Positions 12,501 through 22,880 of a stretch of 64,000 bases of DNA are shown one piece after another; within the stretch, counting starts at the first letter, position 1, and every line of letters begins with the position of its first letter. The translations under genes and the position numbers were made by a program. Below the pieces are notes generated by a model. The model had not been told where the DNA came from, searched no databases, and worked only from the letters and a program-made list of their open reading frames with translations. This stretch comes from Puccinia triticina (taxonomy: Eukaryota > Basidiomycota > Pucciniomycetes > Pucciniales > Pucciniaceae): assembly GCF_026914185.1 (NCBI RefSeq), contig NC_070558.1:6395501-6459500 (forward strand), given 5' to 3'.

Positions 12501-14358
12501 TAGCAAAAAGGGTCGCAGGACTTTGTGGAGTTGCTTGACAACACTATTTTCAGCATCTGATGACGAATCCTCAGCCCCGTTCCGCTTCCGCTCAAACCAG
12601 GCATCGAAATCTTCACTGCTGCTGAAGACGTCTGGTAGAAGACTGGTTGGAAGCGAGCAATCAGTGTGATGGCTAATAAGCAAAAATAGATAGCTCAAAC
12701 ATTTGAAAATCAGTCTCTTACAAGTTCAGCAGTGCCCACAGTTCTTGTAGATTATTTTGCAGTGGGGTTCCGGTGATAAGTAGTCTGGATCGGCTTTGAA
12801 AAAGTCGGACTATCTGACTCAGCATGGAGTCGACATTTTTGATCCGATGGGCTTCGTCGATGACGATATACTCCCAGGGAATTTTTTTCAACGAAGCCTT
12901 CTCTCTGATGCAAAGTTCATATGTAGTCAGGACGACATCGAAATCTTGGGCCAGGATCTTCTGACAAATCTCGCCCCGCTCGTCTTTACTGCCCTTGAGG
13001 GAAACGAGTTTAAAGCCGGGTACCCAAAAATCGAACTCTCGGACCCAGTTGTCCAACGTCGATTTCGGCACGATCACTAGGTGAGGACCTGAGAGAGAGC
13101 GATGGTGTTTGAGATATCCAAGGAAGGAGATAGTCTGGAGGGTTTTGCCGAGACCCATCTCGTCTGCCAGGATGCCGTTGATTCCATTGTGAAAAAGTGA
13201 AATCATCCAATTCAAACCCTGGACCTGGTAATCTCTCATTGTACCGCCTTTAACGTCTGAAACATCAAATTGTAGTGATGAGTGGATCATGAGGCACATC
13301 CTTCCTGGTGTCAACATAAACGGTCGAAGACGTACAGCTTGGGGATTCAGTAAATACGAAAGGTTCGTCATCTGTAGCCGATTGACTATCATCGCCCTGT
13401 TTATCACCACGTTTCTCGGCTGCCAACAGTTCTTCGTCCTCTTCTTTTTCTGTCTTTCGTCCTCGATGTTGACCTTTAGGTCTATTTCAACAGCACGATC
13501 AGCAACGCTGACTGAGTATCTTGAGAAGAGGATTGAGAAAAAAAAGAAAACAGGAGGGTCGCCTTACTTTGCCTTGTTCTTGCTGCACATCTTTTCACTC
13601 TCGGCCAGTAATTTTGCAAATTCGGGCTCTCTCTGGGCCTAAAAAACCACAACCACAGTTAACATAAATCAACACCCCATTGTTTTGGTCACCACGAGTT
13701 TTTCCTTTCAAGAGAAAACATAAGACAGCGCGTGGGACCAACTTTCAAATCGGTGAAGTGTCGGAAAAGCTCTGTTTGGCCCAGAAGATAACTGAATCGT
13801 TTGATACTGTCAGCGACTTTACCAGCGTCCATTTCTTTCCTGCGAAAGTTCAGACTTTCGTCGCGAGCACGAGTATTAGCAGTGTTAGTGGTCGGTCCTG
13901 TTGGGTTAGGGTCGACGCTAGTCTCTTCGGTAGCGCTGGAAGACACTGAAAGAGAGAGGGTAGAGCCGTAGGGTGAGTTTCGCCTCAACTTTTAAGTGAA
14001 GAGAGTCGCCGATAGACTCACTGGTTGAAAGGTCTTCTGTACTGTCAGAGGTGGATCTGGCGAGACCAGGTGCGTCGACCGTGGCGTACGAAGATACTAA
14101 TGATAGAGTTTGTGGTGAATGATTGGTGGTGGAAGGAAGGAGCAGTCGTGCACTGTTCGTGTTTGGAGGGGTTTGCGACGGAGTCGGGTGAAGGAGCTCG
14201 GTCTGGGAAACGAACTTACGTTGGTTTGAGTAACGTTGTCGGTTTGATCGTGCCTTTTTTGCCTTCGCTGCCCGGAGGTAAGTGGCGATCTTGATTTGGT
14301 TTTCGAGGTCTTCTTCTCGGAGGTGAGCGTGGTAGGAGGCGAGGATGAGCTCGAACAT
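9574..14358 (-). CDS. ISWI-type chromatin-remodelling ATPase (SNF2 family)
   Basis: ISWI ATPases slide and space nucleosomes in the nucleus. I read 16 exons in minus-strand order: 14358-14022, 13945-13743, 13638-13568, 13481-13336, 13256-12722, 12642-12276, 12193-12022, 11952-11749, 11674-11525, 11450-11075, 11001-10935, 10861-10753, 10674-10557, 10479-10379, 10305-10038 and 9946-9574. All junctions are in phase, giving about 1198 residues. Order of domains: a Ser/Thr-rich N-terminus; the [13 protein letters not shown] and [17 protein letters not shown] lead-in (about 215-265); a SNF2 ATPase lobe with Walker A DEMGLGKT and DEAH box ([10 protein letters not shown]); a C-terminal helicase lobe ([40 protein letters not shown]); HAND (FREIMRGG); SANT ([32 protein letters not shown]); SLIDE ([33 protein letters not shown]). 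A basic, Gly/Ala/Thr-rich tail follows. HAND-SANT-SLIDE separates ISWI from other SNF2 proteins. The chosen ATG lies just downstream of a GC-rich hairpin, so an upstream 5' exon may have been displaced. Confidence 0.94.
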
Positions 14359-14362
14359 AACA

Positions 14363-14422
14363 AAGTCCCTCCCTCGCGCCTACGCTCGGGGGGCCCGAAG
14401 GGCCCGCCTCCCGAAGGGACTT
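14363..14422. repeat. GC-rich hairpin abutting the ISWI start codon
   Basis: Arms AAGTCCCT and AGGGACTT enclose the very GC-rich sequence GGGGGGCCCGAAGGGCCCG, itself palindromic. The left arm begins 5 bases upstream of the ISWI ATG, so the hairpin would lie in the 5' leader of that mRNA or in its promoter. Similar arms occur at 26370-26443 and 39173-39222, which suggests a dispersed small element rather than a gene-specific regulatory fold. Confidence 0.6.
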
Positions 14423-16048
14423 GCACCAAAGTCGGCTTACGAGGGGGAGAGCTACCAGCCAAAAAATGGCTGGGACTTGGGAGGTGATCTCATCCCCATA
14501 TATTCTGCACAAGCTCTTGGATAAACATCTGGCCCTTGGCACCATTAGAAGCGCAAGGCTTCGCGAATACTTCACACCACTTGAAAACTCTGAATATCTC
14601 CATCCCCTCACAAGAATCATCCTGTAAAGAAAACAAGTACATACGTACCTCACAGCTGAGTAACAGTTCAGAAAACAGAGACTATCAATTTAACAATGAC
14701 CTATCTGGCCCCATGAGTCACTGAACCGTGAGAGGGTGCGTGAACTGATGATCCAAACCGTTTGCCAGCTGTCAATCTCTACCGGGCAAAATGCTGGGAC
14801 ATGGCTGACTAGCAATCACAAGCAACTGTTTATTTCAAGCCAAACCACCCCCAAAAAATATGAAACAGTGCCTGAGAAGCAAGGCTACAAGCCGTTCTCC
14901 TCAGAACTTCATGGAAGGCGGTTTTTTTTGTTTGACAAGCTGTTTATTCCAAAAAAGAAGAAATTCATGTAAATTTCTCAAAGTGCTCAGGCCACGCGGC
15001 CGACTTTGGGCGTAAGCCTCTCCTACGGAGGCTCTCCTACGGAGAGTCCCTTTGGCACCCCCGTTCAAGAGGCTTTGTTAAGCTTGGGATGAGCTGCTCC
15101 TCTCGGGTGAGCTGTTCCCACAGGGTGGGCTGGTAGTCCCGGAGCTTGGCTTCTCTGCACAGCTGCAGCACTTTCAGGTAATGCTGGATAAGTTTGGTGT
15201 TTTCCTTTAAATTCACTAGGAAAAAACCGCAAACAAAAAGTCAGAAACTGGTTAGAATATTTTTTATATGTATTTAGAATTTTAGGTAGAATTTTGAGTG
15301 AAATTTTGGAATAATTAAGTGTTTATTTTGTGGTTTTTGTGTGTATTTTTGGCGGTAAAAAATGGAAAAAGATGATGTTTTTGTCAGATTTTAATGTTTT
15401 AAAGTGCGCAAAAATTATAGGAACATAGTACAAAATTATTAGAGTATTTTTATGTATTTTTGTGAATTTTTAGACGTAAAAAATTGTAGAATTAAAGGTC
15501 CTTTCTTTCAAATAAATTTGAATTGAATTTCCCAGCCAGACCCCCAATTGTCAGCCTATGTGATGCCAAGGACTAATCCTTGTAGCTACACGTGGTGAAA
15601 AATAAGATAAAAGAGTATAAAACTCTAAGCAAAAGTATAAGGGATAATACCAATGGATATATTGGTAACTAGAGGCAAAGGCGGCTTTGCCGCTGCAGGG
15701 TGCACACCCCCAAGGACATCCTTATTTTGCCTATAGAAACTCATCCTTGATGTACTGAAAAGTCATTCACGCTCACCTTGAAGTTCTGAAAATTGCAGCA
15801 AAATTCATCCAGTGTGAATTCATAACTATGGCAAGATGTCATCCCTGCAAGCCAAAATTTCTATTTATTTTTCCAACCACTATCAACATTAGGAAACACA
15901 GAACCAATATAAACCTGAGTGCTAAGGGTGCAAAACTGAAAGGAACAACATGAGAAATGATAAGGAAAAAAATGAGAGACTGATTGCAAAGATAAACAAA
16001 GCAGGAGGCAAAACAAAGGAGATTAGATACAGATTCCCAGGGCTGCCT
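14423..16048. other. Gene-free repeat-derived DNA with two small hairpins
   Basis: No protein family recognised. Contains a hairpin with arms AAGCCTCTC/GAGGCTT (15013-15075), one of four related structures in the window, and a GC hairpin GGCGGCTTTGCCGC (about 15680-15693). The stretch 15230-15530 is AT-rich, with repeated phrases such as 'tattttt' and 'aaattttg'. Confidence 0.45.
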
Positions 16049-16660
16049 CTTCACTGAGAAACTCATAGCCACCTTCAGCCTCAGAGGCGACCACTTCCTG
16101 TCCCTGGCCATGTGCGGCATCTTGAATGGCCCCTATGTTGGCCTCAACAACAACTACACCCTCCATCCCGTCCTCAAAGTGGGTCATTTCACACACAAAC
16201 ACACTTTCCATCTATCTATCTCTGAAGAAGAGATATCTTTTGTTATTTTGTAGTTCCTTGAAGGCCCGGCTGCCCATGAGCTCTTTGAGCTCCAGGACCC
16301 CCACAGTCCGGCATCCAAGGAGGTCTCGCAGAGGTAAATATGCCAATTTCAGAAAAGAAGAGAGGACACTAAAAAGACTGACTGATGAAAAAGCCTGAGC
16401 AACTGTTTGAAGCACGGCGTGAAGCACCTCCTGATTGGGTGGATGAACGACCAAGTGGTCCCGCTGTACTCGGCACTCAACAGCCCAGTCAACCACCCCT
16501 CAATCCTGCGCGCGCTCTTCATCAACTCCGCTGTATTCTAGGCCACCGACTTCCTCACTAACTTCATTGTCTTCTGTCTCCGGCTCCGGGACGCTGGCTT
16601 CTCTGACCACGGCCCCATCTTCCTCCTCCATACAATTGGTGTGCAACGGCGTTCGGAAAC
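16049..16660 (+). pseudogene. C-terminal part of a DUF676-type (lipase-like) alpha/beta hydrolase, broken
   Basis: Three exon-like pieces read in order. The first contains SLRGDHFLSLAMCGILNGPY (ends at about 16180 with a GTGGGT donor). The second contains AAHELFELQDPHSPASKEV (about 16253-16335, donor GTAAAT). The third, from about 16399, contains LKHGVKHLLIGWMNDQVVPL, NHPSILRALF, then a TAG stop, then ATDFLTNFIVFCLRLRDAG. From memory these match the C-terminal half of fungal DUF676 serine-hydrolase-like proteins. The nucleophile motif and all upstream exons are missing, the stop lies in the middle of the conserved block, and the introns are still present, so this is a truncated genomic copy and not a retrocopy. 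Confidence 0.55.
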
Positions 16661-17318
16661 TTGAACCCGCCCAAGAGAAAAAAAAACCAAATTTGCGTTG
16701 TCGTTTGACGGGTGGTAGAGGAAAGAGGTTGAGCAATCAAGTGTGCAGTGCAGAGGCGAAAAAGGTCAAGAGAGCTGCTCACCAACATCTTCATGTACCA
16801 ACAATGCTGGTAGGTGCTCAGCCTGATAGCCGCATTTAAACTCCGTCAAATGTCTCCTTCATCCGTGTAGAACTCTAAAAGTTTCATTGAAGCTTTGGCC
16901 AAGAACTTTGCCTCCAAACATTGCTGGAATGTGTCCTTTGCCTGTTACTTATGGTGCAATCAGAACGCCAGATCCCCAAGGATCTGCCACTCCGTCCTAT
17001 TTTTCCTATACGGCATGTGCTGGGCCTTGAAGTGCGCTACCTTGGCCCTCCAAAGCGTATAAACCCTCAGATCCTATTCAAGCAAAAAAAAAATCATCCT
17101 ATTCAAGTAAAAAAAAAAATCATGTGAGCATTTGACACTCTCTTGACTTCTTTCGCTTGAAGCTCACCTCATAGAGCACCATAAACAAGTTATCCAACCA
17201 CCTTTCACAGAGCCTCTTGTTCATGAAGGTATTTTGGGGGGCGGCTGTCGTGGAAGTTGCTGCAATTTCATCCTGCTTGTCCGTTATACCCGTCGATGGA
17301 TGAGCTGCAATTGGTTTA
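16661..17318. other. Gene-free interval
   Basis: Decayed sequence with two nearby A runs (about 17084-17120). The copy of 'attcaagcaaaaaaaa' and 'attcaagtaaaaaaaa' is a small tandem duplication. I see no gene. Confidence 0.4.
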
Positions 17319-18150
17319 TCAACTCCTGGCAGGGCCGACCATTGGGCTTTTAGAAGGCTGATCTGGGTCGTCCGGAGGATCCGGGTTCAAGCCTTCATCC
17401 TCTCTGGAAGAGAGTTTGACCGGACCTACCATCTCAGGCGGTTGAGGATCTTGTGAACCTGAGACGTTGATTGTTGGGATAGGGCTTGGGGGATTGTATG
17501 CCATGAAAGATTGTGGATTGGGGGGGGGGGGGGGGGGGGGGGGGGGCGAAGACTCTCTGCGCAAAGGCGCCTTTGCCCCATCGTCTGTTGCGTCGTTCGG
17601 ACCTCCATTACTCGTAGCGGAAGTACTGAATTGCTTTGCATTTGGCTGAAGCAATCCTTGCTGCTCATTCTCTGATTGCTGTTGCCGATATTCTTCCTCC
17701 ATCACAAAAACCTGACTCCAACATTTCAGCAGTTTGTCCCAACCAATCAGAATCACCAGATGAGTCAATAGCTAATCAGCCTCAGGCGGCGATGAGGATT
17801 AGGACGCGACTGGGGGGCGCCTAGCTGCGACTCGGTCGGATTGTTGCTTGGAGGAATCGGAGAGGGTAATGAAGCGGGGATGGTCAAGTTTCCGAGATGG
17901 CGCTGGCCGGCTTGCCCAAGATGTCGAAAGCTGTTAAGCCGGGTGGAGTGATGGTCGATGGGAATTCTGAATCTGGAGCCACCAGGACAAGGGGCGAGGG
18001 CCTCTTGAAGTTTACCGGCTTGGGTGGAGTCATAGGCGGCCCAGGGACAAATGGTGTAGCGTTCTTGTTGAGACGCTTGAGGGGCGATACCACCATCCTT
18101 ATCATAGCCCCCAAGGCCCCGCCAGCGCAGAGCGCAGGAATGTTTGACAA
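17319..18150 (-). pseudogene. Proline-rich coding remnant of unknown family
   Basis: Two open stretches on the minus strand: 18150-17884 (contains FVPGPPMTPPKPVNFKRP and TPPGLTAFDIL) and 17768-17319 (contains MEEEYRQQQSENEQQ, then a polyproline run, then FMAYNPPSPIPTINVSGSQ). Amino-acid use looks like a disordered, Q/P/S-rich nuclear or gag-like protein, but I recognise no domain. The polyproline is encoded by a 27-base G run on the plus strand (17520-17546). The two parts are in different frames and may be exons of a lost gene. Confidence 0.3.
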
Positions 18151-18211
18151 AAAGATGCAAGCTCATCAATTCTAGAATATGAAAGATGCAAGCTCATCGA
18201 TTCTAGCATAT
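18151..18211. repeat. Two tandem copies of a 30-bp unit
   Basis: The unit AAAGATGCAAGCTCATC followed by RATTCTAG occurs twice head to tail with single-base differences. Its function is unknown. Confidence 0.7.
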
Positions 18212-19873
18212 GTATGTAGCATGACTGGTCATTGCCATGACCAATCCCGTCATCAAAGGCACACTCACTGTTGTTGTGGAGCTGGAGACGCAGGAGGCGG
18301 TGGGAAGGCTGGTGGCTCCAGGATCAGTCAACAGACATTGCAGAAGCTGGGATGGCGCTTTGCCCTATTTGGCATTCTGATGCTGGGAAACAGTTGACAT
18401 GGCTGGTTTGGAAAGACCCTGGGCAGGCGTATTGCAAGGGCAATGGTTTGAGAAAAGCCTTGTCTTGTGGCGAGGGTCACCATGGGTCTCCATGGGTTCG
18501 TTGCGTGGCAGTGGTGTGGTTGTCAAGGAAGGATGAATGCGCGAGTGCGCGGGTGGATCTTGAGGGCTGTGCCAGGTGGTGCCAAATTTTCTATAAAAAG
18601 AGGGCATTGGCTTGCTTTTTTGTTTCCCCCAGGCGTCCTCTGCTGCTGTACTTCCAGCGTGCGGTTTGTCCTCATCCCCCTCCACTGTTGCACTTGCACA
18701 GTTTGAGGGGCTCTACTTGGTGGCCCCCCTTTGCATAATGCCTTCAATGCGGTGCGCTGGGGGCCATCCACACACTATTTTAAACCCTGCTAGACAGGAA
18801 TGGATAGTGGGCCTAGTTAGTGGTGTTTGGATTTTGTGTTAGGGAGGCTTGTTTTTGTGATTTGTTTTTTTGAAAGGGGGAACCCTTGCTTTTTTTTTTG
18901 TAATTTGGTTCATTTGTAGGGAGAACCCTTGATCTTTGTTTCTGTGTTTCTCTGTCTTTAATAAACTTGGATTATGGCGTAAAATATATGACAAAATGGT
19001 GTAATTATATCAATAAAGTTAATATAATTAAATAAAGAGGGGCCTGATAAAATCAGGGGTGTTTAATCCCTCAAAAATGAAAACTGGGGCCTGTGAAAAG
19101 GGGTAGTTTATATCTCAGCAAGGAATGGCGGAGAATCTCAAGAGAAGGAGTTTAAACTTACTAGTAAAAAGCCCTCAAAGTCTTGAGGTTCTTCAGGGTA
19201 GAAACTGGGAAGTTGGGAGAGCTTGAAGAGGTTGATTCTGAAGGCTGGGTGGACACTGAAAAGTTTCTGGAGGAAAAATGGGGCTAAAAACAAGTACTAA
19301 GGGACTAACAACAAGCTATTGAGCACGGGTTGAAGGCGGGTAAATTATAGTAGGTATGTAAAAGTGTGATGAAAGGGCTTCTGCGGCGGACAGAGGGCCC
19401 CTTAAATACCTGTGGCAGCTCTCTGGGGCGCCTGGGGGAGCTACAGGGCCACTGGCCAACTTGTGGGCGCTTTTGGGCCAGGCTGTGGATGCTACAAGGG
19501 CTAATTCTTCTTTGGGAAGATGTACTAGCCTAATTGGGGCGCCTTCAGGCGGATTTCCAGCCTGGATGATGGCGCCATAGAAGCTAGTCTTCTTTGAGAA
19601 TATGTACTAGCCATTTGTGGGCGCCTACAGTTCAGGATTCCCTCATCCAGTCAGATGAGCTGCTACGTGTCTCATATTTATTCAAATAAGCCACAGTGCT
19701 TCCCAATTTGTCTGTACTGTGTATGCATTAGGTATTGAATTGTTTTAATGCGTCAGGAATATTCTGTTTACATCCATGTGACATCATTACATATGTACAG
19801 CTTATGTAATGTGTGTAGTGTTTCACGTGAAGGGGCAGACTTGATGTAATTACTTCCCTGTGGGCGTGCTGTA
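18212..19873. other. Gene-free repeat-derived DNA
   Basis: No protein recognised. The segment near 18880-18975 (AACCCTTGATCTTTG, then TTTAATAAACTTGGAT) resembles 34855-34915, which suggests both are the end of one dispersed element. A TATA-like CTATAAAAAGAGG at about 18592 may be its promoter. Confidence 0.4.
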
Positions 19874-21093
19874 ACACTTCAAGGATAATTAAATTCCCCC
19901 AAAAAATTACTTAAAGTTTGAAGTTGGGAAAATCATTGAAAAAAAATCACTTCCTACTGAAAAAAAATGCTAACTGAGCGTGCTCAGCCAAAAAAATAAA
20001 AATGTGTCAGAATGAGTAAAAAACAATGGGGCACATTTCTGGGGTGATTTTTTAGACAGGCCTGCATCAGGCCCACATGGGCCCATACCAGGCCCGTTGG
20101 GCCCATTGAAAAAGTAGTACTTGTTTGGAATTCCCATGCTCTGCTAAAATATGAAATGGGTCAAACCAAATAAATAATGAGGGGGCACATTTTTGGGCAG
20201 ATTTTTTCACGGGCCTGAATGAGGCCCACCCGGCCCCCACAAAGCCCACTGGGCCCATTGAAAGAGTAGCCTTAGTCAAGAATGCCTTATATGCTCAGCT
20301 AAGAAACAAAAATGTGTCAACCTGAGTAAAAAATATGGGGCCACACTTTTGGGGAGCGCTTATTGACAGACCTGCATCAGGCCCATACGGGCCCACCCAA
20401 AGCTGGTTGGGCCAACCCAAAAGTATTCTTGGTTAAGAATGCCCATATGATGTTTCAGAACAGCACCAATTGGCCACTAATCAACAGAAGATATTGAAGG
20501 GCTTCTGACATCTGTATGACATTTGTGCACTCACAGAATGTAGGTCCAGGCCCATCCCTTCCCCTAGGAAACCTGTTGGCCCGTACGTGCCTGATACAGG
20601 CCCGTCCAAAAAGCCTCCCCAAAAATCCCCCCCCGTTTTTTACTCAGTCTGACACATTATTATTTCTTAGCTGAGCATATGCTTTCTTAACCAAGGCTAC
20701 TCTTTCAATGGGCCCAGTGGGCTTTGTGGGGGCCATGCGGGCCTCATTCAGGCCGGTGAAAAAATCTCCCAAAAAATGTGCCCCCTCATTATTTATTTGG
20801 TTTGACCCATTTCATATTTTAGCAGAGCATGGGAATCCCAAACAAATACTACTTTTTCAATGGGCCCAACGGGCCTGGCATGGGCCCATGCGGGCCTGAT
20901 GCAGGCCCATCTAACAAATCACCCCAGAAATGTGCCCCATTGTTTTTTACTCATTCTGACACATTTTTATTTTTTTGGCTGAGCACGCTCAGTTAGCATT
21001 TTTTTTCAGTAGGAAGTGATTTTTTTTCAATGATTTTCCCAACTTCAAACTTTAAGTAATTTTTTTTGGGGAATTTAATTATCCTTGAAGTGT
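19874..21093. mobile_element. Long foldback element, about 1.2 kb
   Basis: Left arm begins ACACTTCAAGGATAATTAAA and the right end is its complement; the arms match for roughly 400-500 bp each. They contain alternating blocks GGGCCCA / GCATCAGGCCC and TGTGTCAG..GAGTAAAAAA. Short open frames across the arms (for example 20067-20279 minus and 20708-20899 plus) are mirror images of one another and are not genes. No convincing target-site duplication. Confidence 0.8.
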
Positions 21094-21540
21094 AATTTAC
21101 AGGTAGCCCTTTTTGGGGTTTCATTCATCTATGGAGCTCTGCGCTATCTTTAGGCGTAGCGCGCAGCACGCGGGTTTAGAGTTAACTCAACCTGAGTTGG
21201 GCTATCTTCTAAACTAAACATAACACTTCAATTTTGTGGCTATTGAAGTGTTATGAGCATATGTACAAATGTACACAAGCATACAGGTTGCTCAATTCGA
21301 GGTACCTTGTAAATGCTGATTGGGTGATTACACAATGAAGCAGTGAGAATTAAGGATACCCCAGGTTAATTTAGGCGTAGATTAAGAATATAAAATAACA
21401 TTTATACTTTTAATTATGTAAGAGACAGTATTAATGTCTCTTTCATAGGTAATGATTTTTATGTTTTATTTTTATGGTATTAAATATGTAAGAGTGTAAT
21501 AATATCTCTTTCATATGTAATACTACTTTTTATTTTTATG
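21094..21540. other. AT-rich gene-free interval
   Basis: Contains a short palindrome-rich phrase (gcgctatctttaggcgtagcgc, 21132-21153) and two near-identical AT-rich phrases, 'gtaagagacagtattaatgtctctttcata' and 'gtaagagtgtaataatatctctttcata', about 70 bp apart. No gene seen. Confidence 0.4.
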
Positions 21541-22287
21541 TTACGGTGGCTCTGCTATAGTAGCCAGCTGACAAGGAGGAGGAATGCCTTCATGCGGCTC
21601 TTGGCCTTTGGAATCAGAGGATTCACTATCTTGATTGTCTTCAGATTCAATCTCGGCCGGTTGATTCTCTGCCAAAATATGGTCAGGTATTGGTATCTCT
21701 TTGTGTTGTTTGTCACCAGGCTGAGACTCTAATAGATTCAAAAACTTTGTGATGACCTTGTCTTCTCTTATAACTAGCTCTTCATCAAATTCATCATCAT
21801 CTTCTTCTTTCTCAAGCTTGCCATTTATATCTTCCTCTTTTTAAGTATGTTGATTGTTTGGGCTTATATACATTTCTTCTTTGGATTCAGAAAGCTGAAG
21901 GAGGAAGGGATCTATGAAATCTTCAATTGGGTTTGGGGCCTTTACAACGTTAGTAGTTGCTGGAATCGCATTGGGAGGAGCTTCGCCGGCGGCAAGAAGG
22001 CCAAAAAACATGTTCTTGGAGGCTTGAGCGGCCGAGGAAGCGGCGATCATATCTTTGGTCGCGGTCGGGGGTTTGATGGTTTCAGTAGCTTGATTGGCGG
22101 CCGGAGGACTTTTGACCACGGTCGGAAGGCCAAAAACCATCTTCTTGTAGGCTTGAGCGGCCGCAGTAGCAGCGATCATATTTTTGGCGGCTATCATAAT
22201 GTTGGTGGTGTCAGGGTCTTGGGCAGTTTTTGTGGCGTTTGAGGAAGCGTGAACGGAGTTCAAAGAGGTGTCAGCCCGATTAGACAT
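21541..22287 (-). pseudogene. Ala/Pro-rich hypothetical protein interrupted by one TAA
   Basis: Starting at MSNRADTSLNSV (22287) the minus strand stays open for about 148 residues to a TAA at 21841-21843. It then continues in the same frame for about 100 acidic residues (EEDINGKLEKEEDDDEFDEE ... CQLATIAEPP). Two imperfect internal repeats are visible (MIAATAAAQAYKKMVFGL and MIAASSAAQASKNMFFGL). I recognise no family; a retroelement gag or a secreted low-complexity protein are both possible. The single stop in one frame suggests a recent nonsense mutation, a sequencing error or readthrough. Confidence 0.35.
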
Positions 22288-22544
22288 GGTGGTTAGAGTG
22301 TTGGGGAGTGATTGGATTGAGCCGTTGGATTTTTTTTTATGTTGTGTGGTGTGTACAACTACATGCTGGGTTGGTTGATCGCGGTTACGGACCCGGTGAA
22401 GTCCCGGGATTGGTGTGATATCATATGCATGTAGTCCGACTTCCACACTGGCAGAGTTTTTAGTTGGCCAACTCTCAAAAATAGTAAAAAATAATAAAAA
22501 GATGTGGTCGGGGAAATTATCTCAGCAACTCCCAGTTGCGGCAT

Positions 22545-22749
22545 TAGGGGGGTTCACAATAGGATAAAAATAAAACTTTAGAGCCAATTTTAAGGCCTTT
22601 ATCAACAACTTTTTAAAAATTTGGTAAGATGTACAGGATTGAGTGTCCCTTGACATTCAGAGAAACTTCTTCATTTTTAAAAATGTTGTCCATAAAGGGC
22701 TTAAAATTGGCTCTAAAGTTTTATTTTTATCCTATTGTGAACCCCCCTA
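22545..22749. mobile_element. Stowaway-like MITE, copy 2 of 2
   Basis: Same family and same 201-bp length as the element at 1359-1559. The ends GGGGGGTTCACAATAGGAT and their complement are flanked by TA on both sides (22545-22546 and 22748-22749), the expected target duplication for a Tc1/mariner-mobilised MITE. Confidence 0.85.
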
Positions 22750-22756
22750 TTGCAAT

Positions 22757-22880
22757 TGGGAGAGTGACTCCCAAAAAGTCCGCAACCAAGGAGATGGTTG
22801 AGGCGACCATGTCAGGACCGCTGGGCGCGGCCCCACGGACGTAACTCAATTCTGGGAGTCGTTTTCCTAGGGCCTGGGAG
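22757..22880. repeat. GACTCCC...ACGTAA...GGGAGTCG palindromic module
   Basis: A GC-rich core with ACGTAA lies between GACTCCCAAAAAG and CTGGGAGTCGTTTTCC. The same combination occurs at 6373-6545, 8378-8560 and 43938-44045, so this is a dispersed foldback module. Confidence 0.55.

Noticed and set aside
20067..20899. Two similar 63-70 residue peptides on opposite strands
   Set aside because: They are the two arms of the 19874-21093 foldback read in mirror orientation.
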